Below are positions 35,377-45,127 of a stretch of 64,000 nt of DNA, piece after piece (within the stretch, counting starts at the first letter, position 1; each line of letters begins with the position of its first letter). The notes beneath the pieces are model-generated. The model worked only from the letters and a program-made list of their open reading frames with translations, ran no database searches and was not told where the DNA came from. A program made the position numbers and the translations under genes. The stretch spans positions 62,001 to 126,000 of the forward strand of contig VGMW01000003.1 of assembly GCA_016866235.1 (NCBI GenBank). The letters run 5' to 3'. The DNA comes from Bacteroidota bacterium. Lineage in GTDB: Bacteria; Bacteroidota; Bacteroidia; Cytophagales; Cyclobacteriaceae.

Positions 35377-36993
35377 ATGGCTTCAGCCAAATACATCTTT
35401 GTGACCGGTGGTGTCACTTCCTCCCTTGGAAAAGGGATTATATCGGCGTCACTTGGCCTATTGTTAAAAGCCAGGGGGTTTAAGGTGACCATTCAAAAAT
35501 TTGACCCTTACATCAATATTGATCCGGGAACGCTCAATCCATACGAGCATGGTGAATGTTATGTTACCGACGATGGAGCTGAAACTGACTTAGATCTAGG
35601 TCATTATGAGCGATTTCTGAACATCAGAACCTCCAAGGCAAACAACATTACGACAGGCAGGATTTATAACAACGTCATTACGAAGGAGCGCAAGGGTGAG
35701 TATTTGGGTAAAACTGTACAGGTTGTTCCGCATATTACCGATGAAATCAAGCGTAACATTTATGCCCTTGGTGAAACAGGAAAATTTGACTTCATCATAA
35801 CAGAGCTGGGTGGCTCGGTCGGTGATATCGAGTCTTTGCCATTTATTGAGGCTGTACGACAGGTGAAATGGGACCTTGGACCTGGCAATGCCTTGGTTGT
35901 CCACCTTACACTAATTCCTTTTTTAAGTGCAGCTAAAGAACTGAAAACCAAGCCAACACAGCATTCAGTTAAAGAACTACTTGCAGAAGGAATTCAGCCT
36001 GATATTCTAGTTTGCAGGACGGAGTATCCCCTACCCACCGACATCCGCAAAAAGCTTGCATTATTCTGCAACGTTCACATCAATTCTGTCATTGAGGCGA
36101 TGGATGCAGAAACGATCTATGACGTTCCCCTGCTTATGCGGAAGGAAAAGCTTGACGAAAGGGTATTGGCCAAGCTGAAGGTAAGCTCACGTCGTCAGCC
36201 CAACCTTGACGACTGGAAAACTTTCCTGGGGAAACTAAAGAATCCAAGTGACGAGATTGAGATTGGCCTGATCGGTAAATACGTTTCGTTACCTGATGCC
36301 TATAAGAGCATTGCAGAGGCCTTTATTCACGCGGGTGCTCGAAATGATTGCAAAGTCAACCTGCATTGGATCTCCAGTGAAGACATTACCCGGGATACGG
36401 TCGATGGACTGCTGGCAGGATTGGACGGTGTGTTGGTAGCACCAGGTTTTGGTGAACGCGGCATTGAGGGTAAAATTGAGGCCATTCGATATGTTCGGAC
36501 CAAAAAAATTCCATTCTTCGGAATTTGCCTTGGAATGCAGTGTGCCGTTGTTGAGTTTGCAAGAAACGTTTTGAAGATCAATGCCAGCTCAACCGAATTG
36601 AATCCTAAAACCAAACATCCGGTCATCGACATGATGGCGGAACAAAAGAAGATTACCTCCAAGGGTGGAACGATGCGTTTGGGCAGCTATGATTGTAAAT
36701 TGTTGAAAGGAAGTAAAGCAGCAGCTGTATACGGAACCCAAAAAGTCAAAGAAAGACACCGTCATCGGTACGAATTCAACAACAATTATCTGGCAAAGTT
36801 TGAGTCCGCGGGAATGAAAGCCAGCGGAAAAAATCCGAACTCAGGGCTTGTTGAAGTGGTTGAACTTAAAGACCACCCATGGTTTATCGGTGTTCAGTTT
36901 CATCCTGAACTTAGAAGTACGGTTGAAAATCCACATCCGCTGTTTATTCGTTTTATTGAAGCCGCCAGAAAGGCGAAAAATTCCAAAATCTAA
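35377..36993 (+). CDS. pyrG: CTP synthase
   Basis: Makes CTP from UTP, ATP and glutamine. The 538 residues match the family length. The synthase domain has the P-loop region [20 protein letters not shown] and the metal-binding [11 protein letters not shown]; the C-terminal glutaminase has the nucleophile Cys in [18 protein letters not shown] and the His-Glu pair in VQFHPELRS. yidC follows 15 nt downstream, so the two are likely co-transcribed. Its start is 98 nt from the divergent CCA-adding enzyme gene. Confidence 0.98.
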   Translation: MASAKYIFVTGGVTSSLGKGIISASLGLLLKARGFKVTIQKFDPYINIDPGTLNPYEHGECYVTDDGAETDLDLGHYERFLNIRTSKANNITTGRIYNNVITKERKGEYLGKTVQVVPHITDEIKRNIYALGETGKFDFIITELGGSVGDIESLPFIEAVRQVKWDLGPGNALVVHLTLIPFLSAAKELKTKPTQHSVKELLAEGIQPDILVCRTEYPLPTDIRKKLALFCNVHINSVIEAMDAETIYDVPLLMRKEKLDERVLAKLKVSSRRQPNLDDWKTFLGKLKNPSDEIEIGLIGKYVSLPDAYKSIAEAFIHAGARNDCKVNLHWISSEDITRDTVDGLLAGLDGVLVAPGFGERGIEGKIEAIRYVRTKKIPFFGICLGMQCAVVEFARNVLKINASSTELNPKTKHPVIDMMAEQKKITSKGGTMRLGSYDCKLLKGSKAAAVYGTQKVKERHRHRYEFNNNYLAKFESAGMKASGKNPNSGLVEVVELKDHPWFIGVQFHPELRSTVENPHPLFIRFIEAARKAKNSKI

Positions 36994-37008
36994 GACCTCA
37001 TTTTTTCC

Positions 37009-38778
37009 ATGGATAGAAACAATCTGATAGGCTTCACCCTCATGGCGGTTCTGCTGTTTGCGTACTTTGCCTTTTTTGCTCCGGATCCGGTTCAGTCGAC
37101 ACAGCCGCTGGTCCAGGATTCACTTCAGGTGAAGGCACCAATGACGCTCCCATCTTCTATGGATTCTATATCAGTCGTTGAATTGGATACCATTCCACTT
37201 CGCGAGATCGTATTAGAAAATGATGATGTCCGCATTACCCTTTCCAATCAGGGAGCAGTGGTCACCAAGGCCCAACTTAAAAATTTCAAATCCTATTCAG
37301 GTGATACCCTCACCCTTATCGCGAAGGGGACATCAACTTTTAAAACCAGTATTTCCTTCGATGGAAAAGACACCGATCTGAATGCGCTGAACTACCAAAG
37401 TGAGCTTGCCCTTTCCGGAGACACAAAAACCGCACGGTTCTATGTCAACGGCGCAAAAGGAGAACGCATTGAGCATACCTGGTCGCTTCCTGCTAAAGGT
37501 TTTGTCATCGACCAAAAAGTCAAAACCATAGGCATTAATCATCAGAAGGAATTTGCTGAATGGCAGTGGACCAACCGAATGCCACTCGTTGAAAAGGATC
37601 TTAATGACAGCAGAACCAAAACAGCCATAAATTTTCATACACCGGCTGATGATGAAACAGACGGAACCTCCGAATCCTCGCTGGATCAGGAGAATATGAG
37701 CTTGCCACAGGGTACCGATTGGGTGGGCATAAAGCAGAAATTCTTTTTATCGGCCGTGTTGTCGAAGGATGGATTTGCCGGTGGTGAAATTGAAACCTTT
37801 GTTCCTGCCGGAGACGAAAAGACAGTTAAGACCGGAAAAATCCTGGTCAAAATACCCACGTCTAAAATTGCTAGTGAAGGAGCAGACCTCCGTTACTACC
37901 TGGGACCAAACGATTACAAAACCCTGGGTGAAGTTGCTCCGGGCTTTCGTGAGAACGTATACCTGGGCTGGCCTCCGGTAAAATGGGTGAATGAATACCT
38001 GATTGTTCCGGTCTTTCTTTTCTTAACCAAGTATTTCGCCAATTATGGATTGATCATCATTATTCTGGTCATCATTATTCGTTTGGTGTTGCTTCCACTC
38101 TCCTACAAGAGTTATCTCGGCATGGCTAAAATGCGTTTGCTGAAGCCTGAGTTGGATGAACTGAAAAAGAAATTCCCTGACGACCAGATGAAGTTCAGTC
38201 AGGAACAGATGAAATTGTTCAACGAGGCAGGTGCCAGTCCTTTTGCCGGTTGTATTCCGCTGTTGCTGCAAATGCCGATACTGTTTGCCATGTTTTACCT
38301 GTTTCCCTCTTGTATTGAATTCAGGCAACAGACCCTCCCATTTGCCGAGGACATATCAACATACGATTCAGTGTTGAGTTTGCCCTTTGCCATACCATTT
38401 ATGGGAAGCCACATTAGCATCTATACGTTGCTTATGACGATCAGCACACTGGCAATTACCTGGCAGAACAATCAGATCTCTACGGTGGATGGACCAATGA
38501 AATCACTGTCCTACATCATGCCTTTGGTTTTCTTCTTTGTTCTGAATTCTTTCCCTGCCAGTTTGAGTTTTTATTACCTGGTCGGAAACGTAGCTTCATT
38601 TGCTCAGCAGATTTTGATCAAGCGTTTTGTTGATGAGGACAAAATCAGAGAAGTGATGGAGGCCCACAGGAAAAAAATGGCTGCGTCGCCAAATTCAGGG
38701 AAATCGGCCTTCATGTCGAGGTTAACCGATGCATTAAAAGCAAGTGAGGAAGCGCGCAAGAAAACTAAGCGGAGTTAA
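37009..38778 (+). CDS. yidC: Membrane protein insertase YidC
   Basis: Inserts and folds inner-membrane proteins, alone or with Sec. The 589-residue protein starts with an N-terminal helix (NNLIGFTLMAVLLFAYFAFF), has a large periplasmic beta-supersandwich to about residue 340, then the five-helix insertase core: FLFLTKYFANYGLIIIILVI with the conserved Arg of the hydrophilic groove in IIIRLVLLPL, a coiled hairpin ELDELKKKFPDDQMKFSQEQ, GCIPLLLQMPILFAMFYLFP and the last helices to about 540. It follows pyrG and precedes the parA gene by 29 nt. Confidence 0.97.
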   Translation: MDRNNLIGFTLMAVLLFAYFAFFAPDPVQSTQPLVQDSLQVKAPMTLPSSMDSISVVELDTIPLREIVLENDDVRITLSNQGAVVTKAQLKNFKSYSGDTLTLIAKGTSTFKTSISFDGKDTDLNALNYQSELALSGDTKTARFYVNGAKGERIEHTWSLPAKGFVIDQKVKTIGINHQKEFAEWQWTNRMPLVEKDLNDSRTKTAINFHTPADDETDGTSESSLDQENMSLPQGTDWVGIKQKFFLSAVLSKDGFAGGEIETFVPAGDEKTVKTGKILVKIPTSKIASEGADLRYYLGPNDYKTLGEVAPGFRENVYLGWPPVKWVNEYLIVPVFLFLTKYFANYGLIIIILVIIIRLVLLPLSYKSYLGMAKMRLLKPELDELKKKFPDDQMKFSQEQMKLFNEAGASPFAGCIPLLLQMPILFAMFYLFPSCIEFRQQTLPFAEDISTYDSVLSLPFAIPFMGSHISIYTLLMTISTLAITWQNNQISTVDGPMKSLSYIMPLVFFFVLNSFPASLSFYYLVGNVASFAQQILIKRFVDEDKIREVMEAHRKKMAASPNSGKSAFMSRLTDALKASEEARKKTKRS

Positions 38779-38807
38779 TTAACTTGCCTGTTTGAGAGGA
38801 GAAAACG

Positions 38808-39581
38808 ATGGGAAAGATCATTGCGATAGCAAATCAAAAAGGCGGAGTTGGAAAAACCACTACGGCCATCAATCTGGCCGCCAGTCTGGCTGTACTGGAA
38901 AAGCGGACTTTATTGCTGGATGCCGATCCACAAGCCAATTCTACATCGGGCTTTGGTTTGAACCCGAACGAAATCAGAAAGAGTATCTATGAATGTATGA
39001 TCGATGGCGTAGCCCCTAAGGACGCTATCGTTCAAAACGAACTCAAACACCTTCATATTCTGCCATCCCACATCAACCTGGTGGGCGCAGAGGTAGAGAT
39101 GGTAAATCTGGAGCGTCGTGAGGAAAAGATGCGTGAGGTTCTGGAGACAATCCGCGATGACTACGATTTTATCATCATTGACTGCTCCCCTTCCCTTGGC
39201 CTGATTACGATCAACGCCCTCACCGCTGCGGATTCTGTAATCATCCCTGTTCAGTGCGAATACTTTGCGCTGGAAGGACTGGGAAAACTTCTGAACACCA
39301 TAAAAATTATCCAAACCAGGCTTAATACTGGCCTGGAAATTGAAGGGATTCTGCTCACTTTATACGATTCCCGAACTACCCTTGGCAATCAGGTTGTTGA
39401 AGAGGTTCGGACCCACTTCAGAAACATGGCCTTCAAAACTGTCATTCCAAGAAATGTTAAGCTGAGCGAGTCTCCAAGCTTCGGACTTCCTGTTATTACC
39501 CATGATGCAGAAAGTAAGGGCGCTATCAGTTATCTGAACCTCGCACACGAAATCCTGGAAAAAAATCTAGTCACGAAATGA
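38808..39581 (+). CDS. parA: Chromosome-partitioning ATPase ParA (Soj)
   Basis: A 257-residue Walker-type ATPase that drives origin segregation with ParB. The deviant Walker A is [18 protein letters not shown] at residues 11-28, the Walker B region [20 protein letters not shown]. There is no N-terminal DNA-binding extension, so it is the short chromosomal type. A good Shine-Dalgarno sequence, GAGAGGAG, precedes the ATG, unusual in this window. Its stop overlaps the parB start by 4 nt. parA-parB-DUF5683-dapB-lepB runs as one tightly spaced cluster. Confidence 0.97.
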   Translation: MGKIIAIANQKGGVGKTTTAINLAASLAVLEKRTLLLDADPQANSTSGFGLNPNEIRKSIYECMIDGVAPKDAIVQNELKHLHILPSHINLVGAEVEMVNLERREEKMREVLETIRDDYDFIIIDCSPSLGLITINALTAADSVIIPVQCEYFALEGLGKLLNTIKIIQTRLNTGLEIEGILLTLYDSRTTLGNQVVEEVRTHFRNMAFKTVIPRNVKLSESPSFGLPVITHDAESKGAISYLNLAHEILEKNLVTK

Positions 39582-40462
39582 CCAAACGAAATGCACTCGG
39601 CAGAGGACTGAGTTCTCTGCTTCAGGATACACCGGCCAGTCAGGGAATTGGTGAGACGGCACCGGCCAATATTTCAGGCTCCATGCATGAGGTATTGTTG
39701 TCCGATATTGAAGTGAATCCCTTTCAGCCGCGACACTACTTTGACCAAGAAATGCTGCGTGAACTGGCCGAATCCATAAAGGTTCATGGCATCATCCAGC
39801 CCTTAACACTTCGGAAACTTGCGAGTAACAAATACCAGATTATTTCTGGTGAACGGAGATTTCAAGCCTCCAGATTGGCTGGATTAAAATCAGTACCCGC
39901 ATTTGTCCGACAGGCGGACGACCAGCAAATGCTGGAGATGGCATTGATCGAAAACATCCAGCGCGAAAACCTTAATCCTATCGAAATTGCCCTGAGTTAT
40001 CAGCGGCTGATCACGGAGTGTGACCTCAAACAAGAGGAACTTGGTGAGCGCGTTGGAAAAAACAGGTCTACTGTTACGAACTATTTGCGGTTGCTCAAGT
40101 TGCCACCCGACATACAGATTGCACTGCGGGACAACATCCTTACCATGGGTCATGCCCGTGCCTTGCTTGGACTTGAAAATCCAGATGGTCAAATTTTGCT
40201 TTTCAAAAGAATCATTCAGGAAGACCTAAGCGTTCGGAGGGTTGAAGATCTGGTAAGAGACATGAGTCGGTCCTCCGGCAAAAGCTCTTCGTCAGCATCA
40301 ACCCCCAATAGGGATAATGCTATTACCCAGCTTCAATCTAAATTATCCTCACACTTTGGCACCAGGGTTCTGATTAAAAATGAAGGTGGCAAAGGTGAAA
40401 TTAGGATACCCTATTTGTCTGTTGAGGACCTCAACCGTATCCTTGAGATTCTGAAAGTCTGA
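39578..40462 (+). CDS. parB: Chromosome-partitioning protein ParB (Spo0J), CTPase/DNA-binding
   Basis: A 294-residue protein that binds parS sites and spreads as a CTP-dependent clamp. It starts with the N-terminal ParA-stimulating tail [13 protein letters not shown], then the ParB/Srx fold with [20 protein letters not shown] and the CTP-binding [15 protein letters not shown], a helix-turn-helix ([20 protein letters not shown]) and a C-terminal dimerisation domain ([20 protein letters not shown]). It overlaps parA by 4 nt and DUF5683 by 1 nt. No clear parS copy was found in the window. Confidence 0.97.
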   Translation: MTKRNALGRGLSSLLQDTPASQGIGETAPANISGSMHEVLLSDIEVNPFQPRHYFDQEMLRELAESIKVHGIIQPLTLRKLASNKYQIISGERRFQASRLAGLKSVPAFVRQADDQQMLEMALIENIQRENLNPIEIALSYQRLITECDLKQEELGERVGKNRSTVTNYLRLLKLPPDIQIALRDNILTMGHARALLGLENPDGQILLFKRIIQEDLSVRRVEDLVRDMSRSSGKSSSSASTPNRDNAITQLQSKLSSHFGTRVLIKNEGGKGEIRIPYLSVEDLNRILEILKV

Positions 40463-41040
40463 TGAACGCCGCCTTAAAACGGTTAGCTTTTTTAGTACTT
40501 CTCCTGTCTTCTGTACGTTCTTTTTCTCAGGAGCTTGTGATTGTACCCGATAGTGTGGCGCAACAGCAGTCGTTTGATTATGCCAAACGGTTCGATCCGC
40601 GAAAGGCACTTTTTTTTGCTGCAGTGTTGCCAGGCATGGGACAGGTTTACAACAACAAGTACTGGAAGCTTCCGATCGTTTACGGAGGATTTGCTGCAGG
40701 GATTTATGTGATGGATTTTTATCAAAAGGAATACGCGGCGTACCGCACTGAGCTTTTAGAAAATCTTTCCGGAAATACCTTTCCAAGTACGCCGAGTAAT
40801 TTGTCTGAGGCCACGCTCAGAAGAGTGGTTGATTTTTATCGACGCAAGCGGGATTTTACGATCGTCCTTATGGGGCTTGGTTATTTGCTGCAAATCGTAG
40901 ATGCCCATGTCGATGCCCACCTCAAGGAATTCAAATACAACCCTAACCTTAAACGGATTGGATTGGCTCCTGAACTCAATAGCGACCAACTCACTGGCCG
41001 AACAGCCGGGTTCACAATCACCTACAAACTTTCAAAATGA
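40462..41040 (+). CDS. DUF5683-type membrane protein
   Basis: A 192-residue protein with a signal peptide or anchor (about residues 1-23, SFSQ), a DUF5683-like core with DPRKALFFAAVLPGMGQVYNN and KYWKLPIVYGGFAAGIYVMDF, and a second hydrophobic helix followed by DAHVDAHLKEF. Its function is unknown; the G-Q-x-Y-N-x-K-x-W-K motif is that of a family common in Bacteroidota and usually sited between parB and dapB. It is coupled by overlaps on both sides: 1 nt with parB and 4 nt with dapB. Confidence 0.85.
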   Translation: MNAALKRLAFLVLLLSSVRSFSQELVIVPDSVAQQQSFDYAKRFDPRKALFFAAVLPGMGQVYNNKYWKLPIVYGGFAAGIYVMDFYQKEYAAYRTELLENLSGNTFPSTPSNLSEATLRRVVDFYRRKRDFTIVLMGLGYLLQIVDAHVDAHLKEFKYNPNLKRIGLAPELNSDQLTGRTAGFTITYKLSK

Positions 41041-41741
41041 AAATTGCCCTTATCGGATATGGAAAAATGGGTAAAGCCATTGCTGCATTGGCCGTTGAGC
41101 GAGGACATGAATTGATAACTATTGATGTGGGTGACTCAATCGACATGCTTGCTGATCAAAAGCCTGATGTAGCCATTGAATTTACTACACCCGAAGCAGC
41201 ACCAAATAACATTCGGTATTGTTTAACCCATGGTATTCCAGTTGTATGCGGTACCACCGGTTGGTTGAGTGAATTGGAGCAAATCAAAAGTCTTTGCCTG
41301 CAGTCTGGTGGGTGCTTTTTCTATGCTTCTAATTACAGCCTTGGTGTTAACCTCTTTTTTAAACTCAATGCTCATTTGGCAAAATTGATGGCAGGTAAGG
41401 GATATGATGTTTCCATTCATGAAATCCATCATACGCAGAAAAAAGATGCACCCAGTGGCACTGCTATTACCCTCGCTGAGGGCATCATAAAAAACAATCC
41501 CGCATTCACATCCTGGTCACAGGATGGAAAGCAACCAGGTTCCATTCAGATCACCTCAGAGAGAAAAGATCCTTATCCAGGGACCCATGAAATTTCCTAT
41601 GCCGGAAAGGTTGATGAAATCCGTATTGAACATACGGCGCACTCTAGGGAGGGATTTGCTTCCGGAGCACTCGCTGTTGCCGAATGGTTACCTGGAAAGC
41701 AGGGTATTTTGGGTATGGACGATTTCCTTGGGATTGGATAA
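41037..41741 (+). CDS. dapB: 4-hydroxy-tetrahydrodipicolinate reductase
   Basis: Reduces 4-hydroxy-tetrahydrodipicolinate in lysine and diaminopimelate synthesis. The 234-residue protein has the dinucleotide-binding loop IGYGKMGKAI at the start, VCGTTGWL, the substrate loop EIHHTQKKDAPSGTA with the catalytic His pair, and ASNYSLGVNLFF. It is slightly shorter than the E. coli enzyme, as is normal for the Bacteroidota form. It overlaps DUF5683 by 4 nt; lepB starts 33 nt downstream. Confidence 0.96.
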   Translation: MKIALIGYGKMGKAIAALAVERGHELITIDVGDSIDMLADQKPDVAIEFTTPEAAPNNIRYCLTHGIPVVCGTTGWLSELEQIKSLCLQSGGCFFYASNYSLGVNLFFKLNAHLAKLMAGKGYDVSIHEIHHTQKKDAPSGTAITLAEGIIKNNPAFTSWSQDGKQPGSIQITSERKDPYPGTHEISYAGKVDEIRIEHTAHSREGFASGALAVAEWLPGKQGILGMDDFLGIG

Positions 41742-41774
41742 AATTGGTTTTCTTTGCACGCTAAATTCTGATTT

Positions 41775-43235
41775 GTGAATACGTTGGTTCTAGTCATTCT
41801 ATTTTTTCGCGCAGGGGCCACAGTTGGCTACTGGCAGGTATTTAAAAAGACAGGGATTGCACCCTGGATCGCTCTAATACCCTTTTATTCTGAATTCAAA
41901 ATCATGGAATTGGTTGGGAAACCAAAGTGGTGGATCGTCTACTTATTCATTCCCATTTTTAACATTTTCGCCTACTACATTCTTATTTTTGATCTGATCC
42001 GATGCCTTGGTAAGGAGTCCATCTGGAGTCAGATCATCTGCATTTTCGCCTTCTACCTATACTTACCCTGGATTGCCTTTCAGAAGAAGACCGTCTACCT
42101 GGGTAAGTTGGAATCTCTTCCCGTGCAGCATAAATCTCCGGTAAAGGAGTGGACAGAAGCCGTTGCTTTTGCCGTGATCGCTGCCACCTTAATCCGATGG
42201 ACCATTATGGAGGCCTACACCATCCCAACACCATCCATGGAAAATAGTCTGATGGTGGGTGACTTTCTTTTCGTCAGTAAGTTTCATTACGGAACACGCA
42301 CACCTGCTACCCCACTGCAGATTCCACTGACCCATCAAAAGATTTGGTTTACTGAATTACCTTCTTATTTAGAGTGGGTTAAACTTCCTCAATACAGACT
42401 CCCTGGTTTCACCTCTGTGAAGCGTGGAGACGTGGTTGTTTTTAATGTTCCCAGGCATGAAGAAAATAATTTTGGTATTTACGACACCTCACGCTGGAAA
42501 TACTACCCTGTTGATCTTAAGACAAACTACATCAAACGTTGTGTTGGGATTGCAGGAGACAAGCTTGAAATAAAAAATCGTGTTGTTTATACCAATGGAC
42601 AGGCAGAGACCACCCCTCCGCTTTCACGACAGGCTTATCGGGTAGTGGCCAACGACGAAATCAACGATAGGAACTTTCAAAAGCTAGAACTGGATCCAGA
42701 TGATTACCAGTACAATGGACGAAACAACTCCGGTCAGGCTGAGTACACCATGCACCTCACCGCTGCAACTGTTAATGAGCTCAGAAAATTACCATTTATT
42801 GTCGGTGCTGAATTAGAACGATCTTCTGAAGAACGTGGCGCTTTCTTATTTCCAAAGTTTGATTCGCTTCGATGGACAACCGAAAACTATGGCCCTGTAG
42901 TTATTCCTCAAAAAGGCATGACGATTTCAATCAACGACAGCACGCTTGCCTTTTACGGAACAGTTATCCGGGATTATGAATACAATAAAGATGTTCAGAT
43001 CAAAGGTGATAAGCTTACCATTGAAGGGAAACCGGTTGATCAATACACCTTCCGTCAGGACTATTACTTCATGATGGGAGACAACCGAAACAACTCGCTG
43101 GACTCCAGGTATTGGGGTTTTGTACCTGAAGACCATATTGTGGGCAAGGGATTTTTCATTTGGCTATCATTGGATAAATATGGCAGCTGGCTGAATAAAA
43201 TTCGCTGGAGCCGTTTCTTTAATCCAATTCGTTAG
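41775..43235 (+). CDS. lepB: Signal peptidase I with N-terminal DUF5684-like membrane domain
   Basis: Cleaves signal peptides at the outer face of the inner membrane. The 486-residue protein starts at GTG 41775. Residues about 1-120 form a separate membrane domain with three or so helices (FFRAGATVGYWQVFKKTGIA, FIPIFNIFAYYILIFDLIRC), of the DUF5684 type, fused in front of the peptidase S26 domain. The catalytic Ser154 lies in TIPTPSMENSLMVGD and Lys254 in YIKRCVGIAGDKLEIK, with the box GDNRNNSLDSRYWG near the C-terminus. The insert between boxes is long, as is usual in Bacteroidota. It ends 7 nt before the convergent ung stop. Confidence 0.95.
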   Translation: MNTLVLVILFFRAGATVGYWQVFKKTGIAPWIALIPFYSEFKIMELVGKPKWWIVYLFIPIFNIFAYYILIFDLIRCLGKESIWSQIICIFAFYLYLPWIAFQKKTVYLGKLESLPVQHKSPVKEWTEAVAFAVIAATLIRWTIMEAYTIPTPSMENSLMVGDFLFVSKFHYGTRTPATPLQIPLTHQKIWFTELPSYLEWVKLPQYRLPGFTSVKRGDVVVFNVPRHEENNFGIYDTSRWKYYPVDLKTNYIKRCVGIAGDKLEIKNRVVYTNGQAETTPPLSRQAYRVVANDEINDRNFQKLELDPDDYQYNGRNNSGQAEYTMHLTAATVNELRKLPFIVGAELERSSEERGAFLFPKFDSLRWTTENYGPVVIPQKGMTISINDSTLAFYGTVIRDYEYNKDVQIKGDKLTIEGKPVDQYTFRQDYYFMMGDNRNNSLDSRYWGFVPEDHIVGKGFFIWLSLDKYGSWLNKIRWSRFFNPIR

Positions 43236-43242
43236 GAAATTC

Positions 43243-43911
43243 CTACCATTCAATTTCTGCTTCTCCCCTTTCTCTTAACCATTGATTGATTTTGGAGAAT
43301 GGGCGTGAGCCAAAAAATCCTTTGTGTGCACTGAAAGGCGAAGGGTGAGCAGACTCCACCACGAAGTGTTTGGACCGGTCGATGATGAGTCCCTTGCGCT
43401 GCGCGTAAGCACCCCAGAGTAAAAATACCAGGCCTGTTTTTTCATTGGACAGCAATCGAATGACAGCATCGGTAAAGGTTTCCCAGCCCTTGTTCTGATG
43501 AGAGCCTGGGGAGGACGCTCTAACCGTAAGCGTGGCATTTAAGAGAAGTACCCCCTGGCGTGACCACCGCTCCAGATCACCATCCCTGGAAATCGGTTTC
43601 CCGGTATCTTCTGCGACTTCCTTAAATATATTTACAAGCGATGGCGGAAGGGTAACACCCTTCCGAACACTAAAACACAACCCATTGGCCTGACCTTGTC
43701 CATGATAAGGGTCCTGACCGACCACAACGATCCTTACTGCATCGAAACTGCACGTATCAAAAGCCCTGAAAATTTCAGGACCCGGGGGATAAACGGTGTA
43801 TTTTGAGTATTCATCCCTAACAAATTCAGTAAGGGTTTCGAAATAAGGTTGATCGAATTCGGCCTGCAAATGAAGCTGCCAATCGGGTGCAATTTTTACA
43901 GCTTTTGACAT
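43243..43911 (-). CDS. ung: Uracil-DNA glycosylase
   Basis: Family 1 UDG, 222 residues, removing uracil from DNA. The catalytic Asp67 lies in VVVGQDPYHGQGQANGLCFS and the His189 loop in ESAHPSPFSAHKGFFGSRPF, with the LLLNATLTVR strand. All residues needed for activity are present. It is transcribed convergently with lepB and divergently from apaG, 38 nt away. Confidence 0.97.
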   Translation of the reverse strand: MSKAVKIAPDWQLHLQAEFDQPYFETLTEFVRDEYSKYTVYPPGPEIFRAFDTCSFDAVRIVVVGQDPYHGQGQANGLCFSVRKGVTLPPSLVNIFKEVAEDTGKPISRDGDLERWSRQGVLLLNATLTVRASSPGSHQNKGWETFTDAVIRLLSNEKTGLVFLLWGAYAQRKGLIIDRSKHFVVESAHPSPFSAHKGFFGSRPFSKINQWLRERGEAEIEW

Positions 43912-43949
43912 GAGGAAGCAAATTCGGAATTTTTGATAGTTTTGGAATC

Positions 43950-44336
43950 ATGGTTACTGAAATCACACAGGGAATTAAGGTTTCCGTTGAAACGGAATAC
44001 CAGCCTGCTTACTCAAGTCCGAGTCAGTACCACCATGTTTTTACCTACCGTATAACCATTGAAAATCAGGGTGAATTCACCATTCAGTTGAAGCGAAGGC
44101 ATTGGTTCATATCCGATGCCGGATATGCATTCAGAGAGGTCGAAGGTGAAGGCGTTGTAGGTCAGCAGCCGATTCTTGAGCCCGGACAAAATCATCAGTA
44201 CGTAAGCGGATGTAACCTAAAGTCTGGTTTGGGTAAGATGAAGGGAAGCTTTCTCATGGAGAGAATTGTTGACGGCGCAAGCTTTGAGGTCGTCATTCCC
44301 GAGTTCACGCTGATGGCGCCCCACCGACTGAATTAA
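43950..44336 (+). CDS. apaG: ApaG-family protein
   Basis: A 128-residue single beta-sandwich domain (DUF525), with VEYQPAYSSPSQYHHVFTYR, IENQGEFTIQLKRRHWFISD and the conserved GEGVVGQQPILEPGQ. ApaG proteins are linked to Co2+/Mg2+ handling and resemble the domain of F-box protein Fbx3; the precise activity is not known. Its TAA is followed directly by the ATG of the methyltransferase gene, so the two are translated together. A TAGTTTTG box lies 5 nt before the ATG, too close to be its promoter. Confidence 0.93.
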   Translation: MVTEITQGIKVSVETEYQPAYSSPSQYHHVFTYRITIENQGEFTIQLKRRHWFISDAGYAFREVEGEGVVGQQPILEPGQNHQYVSGCNLKSGLGKMKGSFLMERIVDGASFEVVIPEFTLMAPHRLN

Positions 44337-45119
44337 ATGGAATATGGGCATGCGGCCAGGCAGTATTTGCTTCACTGGCTTCATTCAGAAAATTTACATT
44401 CTGTCCACTCCCCCGGCCTGTTTTCTTTTTGCCGCGATGTGATTTATTCAGACACATTCAATGGGGATGCTGAAGAACAAATCGAATCAATAAGAAGGAA
44501 ATGTATTGAAGATTCGAGAATTGTAAAGGGCATCGATTATGGTACCGGTTCAAATGGTGGATTGAGGTCAGTGGGTATAGCTGCGGTTGCTAAAGTTGAA
44601 ATCGCCCCTATTCGTTATGCGAGACTTTACAATCGCATTGTTCAATGGACTCAAGCGAATGAAATCTTGGAAATAGGGACCTCCTTAGGTCTTACCACAC
44701 TTTACTTATCCATCGAACCTAATCGAAAGGTGACCACCTTGGAGGGTCATGAAGGCATTGCATCAACAGCTGAAGAAAACTTCAAACGAGCGAACCGCCA
44801 TAACATTAGGGTGATCCACGGTGATGCCTCTAAAACACTATCACAAACCCTGAATGAAGGACTAAAACCTGATTTGGTGCTCATCGATGCAAGTCACCGC
44901 TACAACAGCACCATGGATTTCTTTGATCAGGTTATTGACCATGTGAAAGAATCTGGTGCAGTAATTATAGACGATATCCACAGCAGTAGGGAAATGACAA
45001 AAGCCTGGCAGGCAATCGTTCAGCATGTTAAAACCACCGCTGCTATCGACCTGTTTAGGTGTGGAGTCGTGTTGTTGGATAAGAGACTTGAAAAAAGGCT
45101 CTGGAGGTTCCGGATTTAA
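44337..45119 (+). CDS. Class I SAM-dependent methyltransferase
   Basis: A 260-residue protein with an N-terminal helical lead (residues about 1-95) and an O-methyltransferase-like Rossmann domain. SAM-binding motif I is ILEIGTSLGLTTLYLS (about 100-117), the acidic end of strand 2 is in VTTLEGHE, and LVLIDASHRYNSTMDFF resembles the metal/substrate region of catechol-type O-methyltransferases. The substrate is unknown. It begins directly at the apaG stop codon, so it shares that transcript, and ends 8 nt before the stop of the convergent ABC permease. Confidence 0.82.
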   Translation: MEYGHAARQYLLHWLHSENLHSVHSPGLFSFCRDVIYSDTFNGDAEEQIESIRRKCIEDSRIVKGIDYGTGSNGGLRSVGIAAVAKVEIAPIRYARLYNRIVQWTQANEILEIGTSLGLTTLYLSIEPNRKVTTLEGHEGIASTAEENFKRANRHNIRVIHGDASKTLSQTLNEGLKPDLVLIDASHRYNSTMDFFDQVIDHVKESGAVIIDDIHSSREMTKAWQAIVQHVKTTAAIDLFRCGVVLLDKRLEKRLWRFRI

Positions 45120-45127
45120 GCCCAGGA

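Noticed and set aside
43232-43244. TAGGAAATTCCTA between lepB and ung stops
   Set aside because: A 6-bp palindrome in 7 nt of intergenic space is expected by chance and has no T run.
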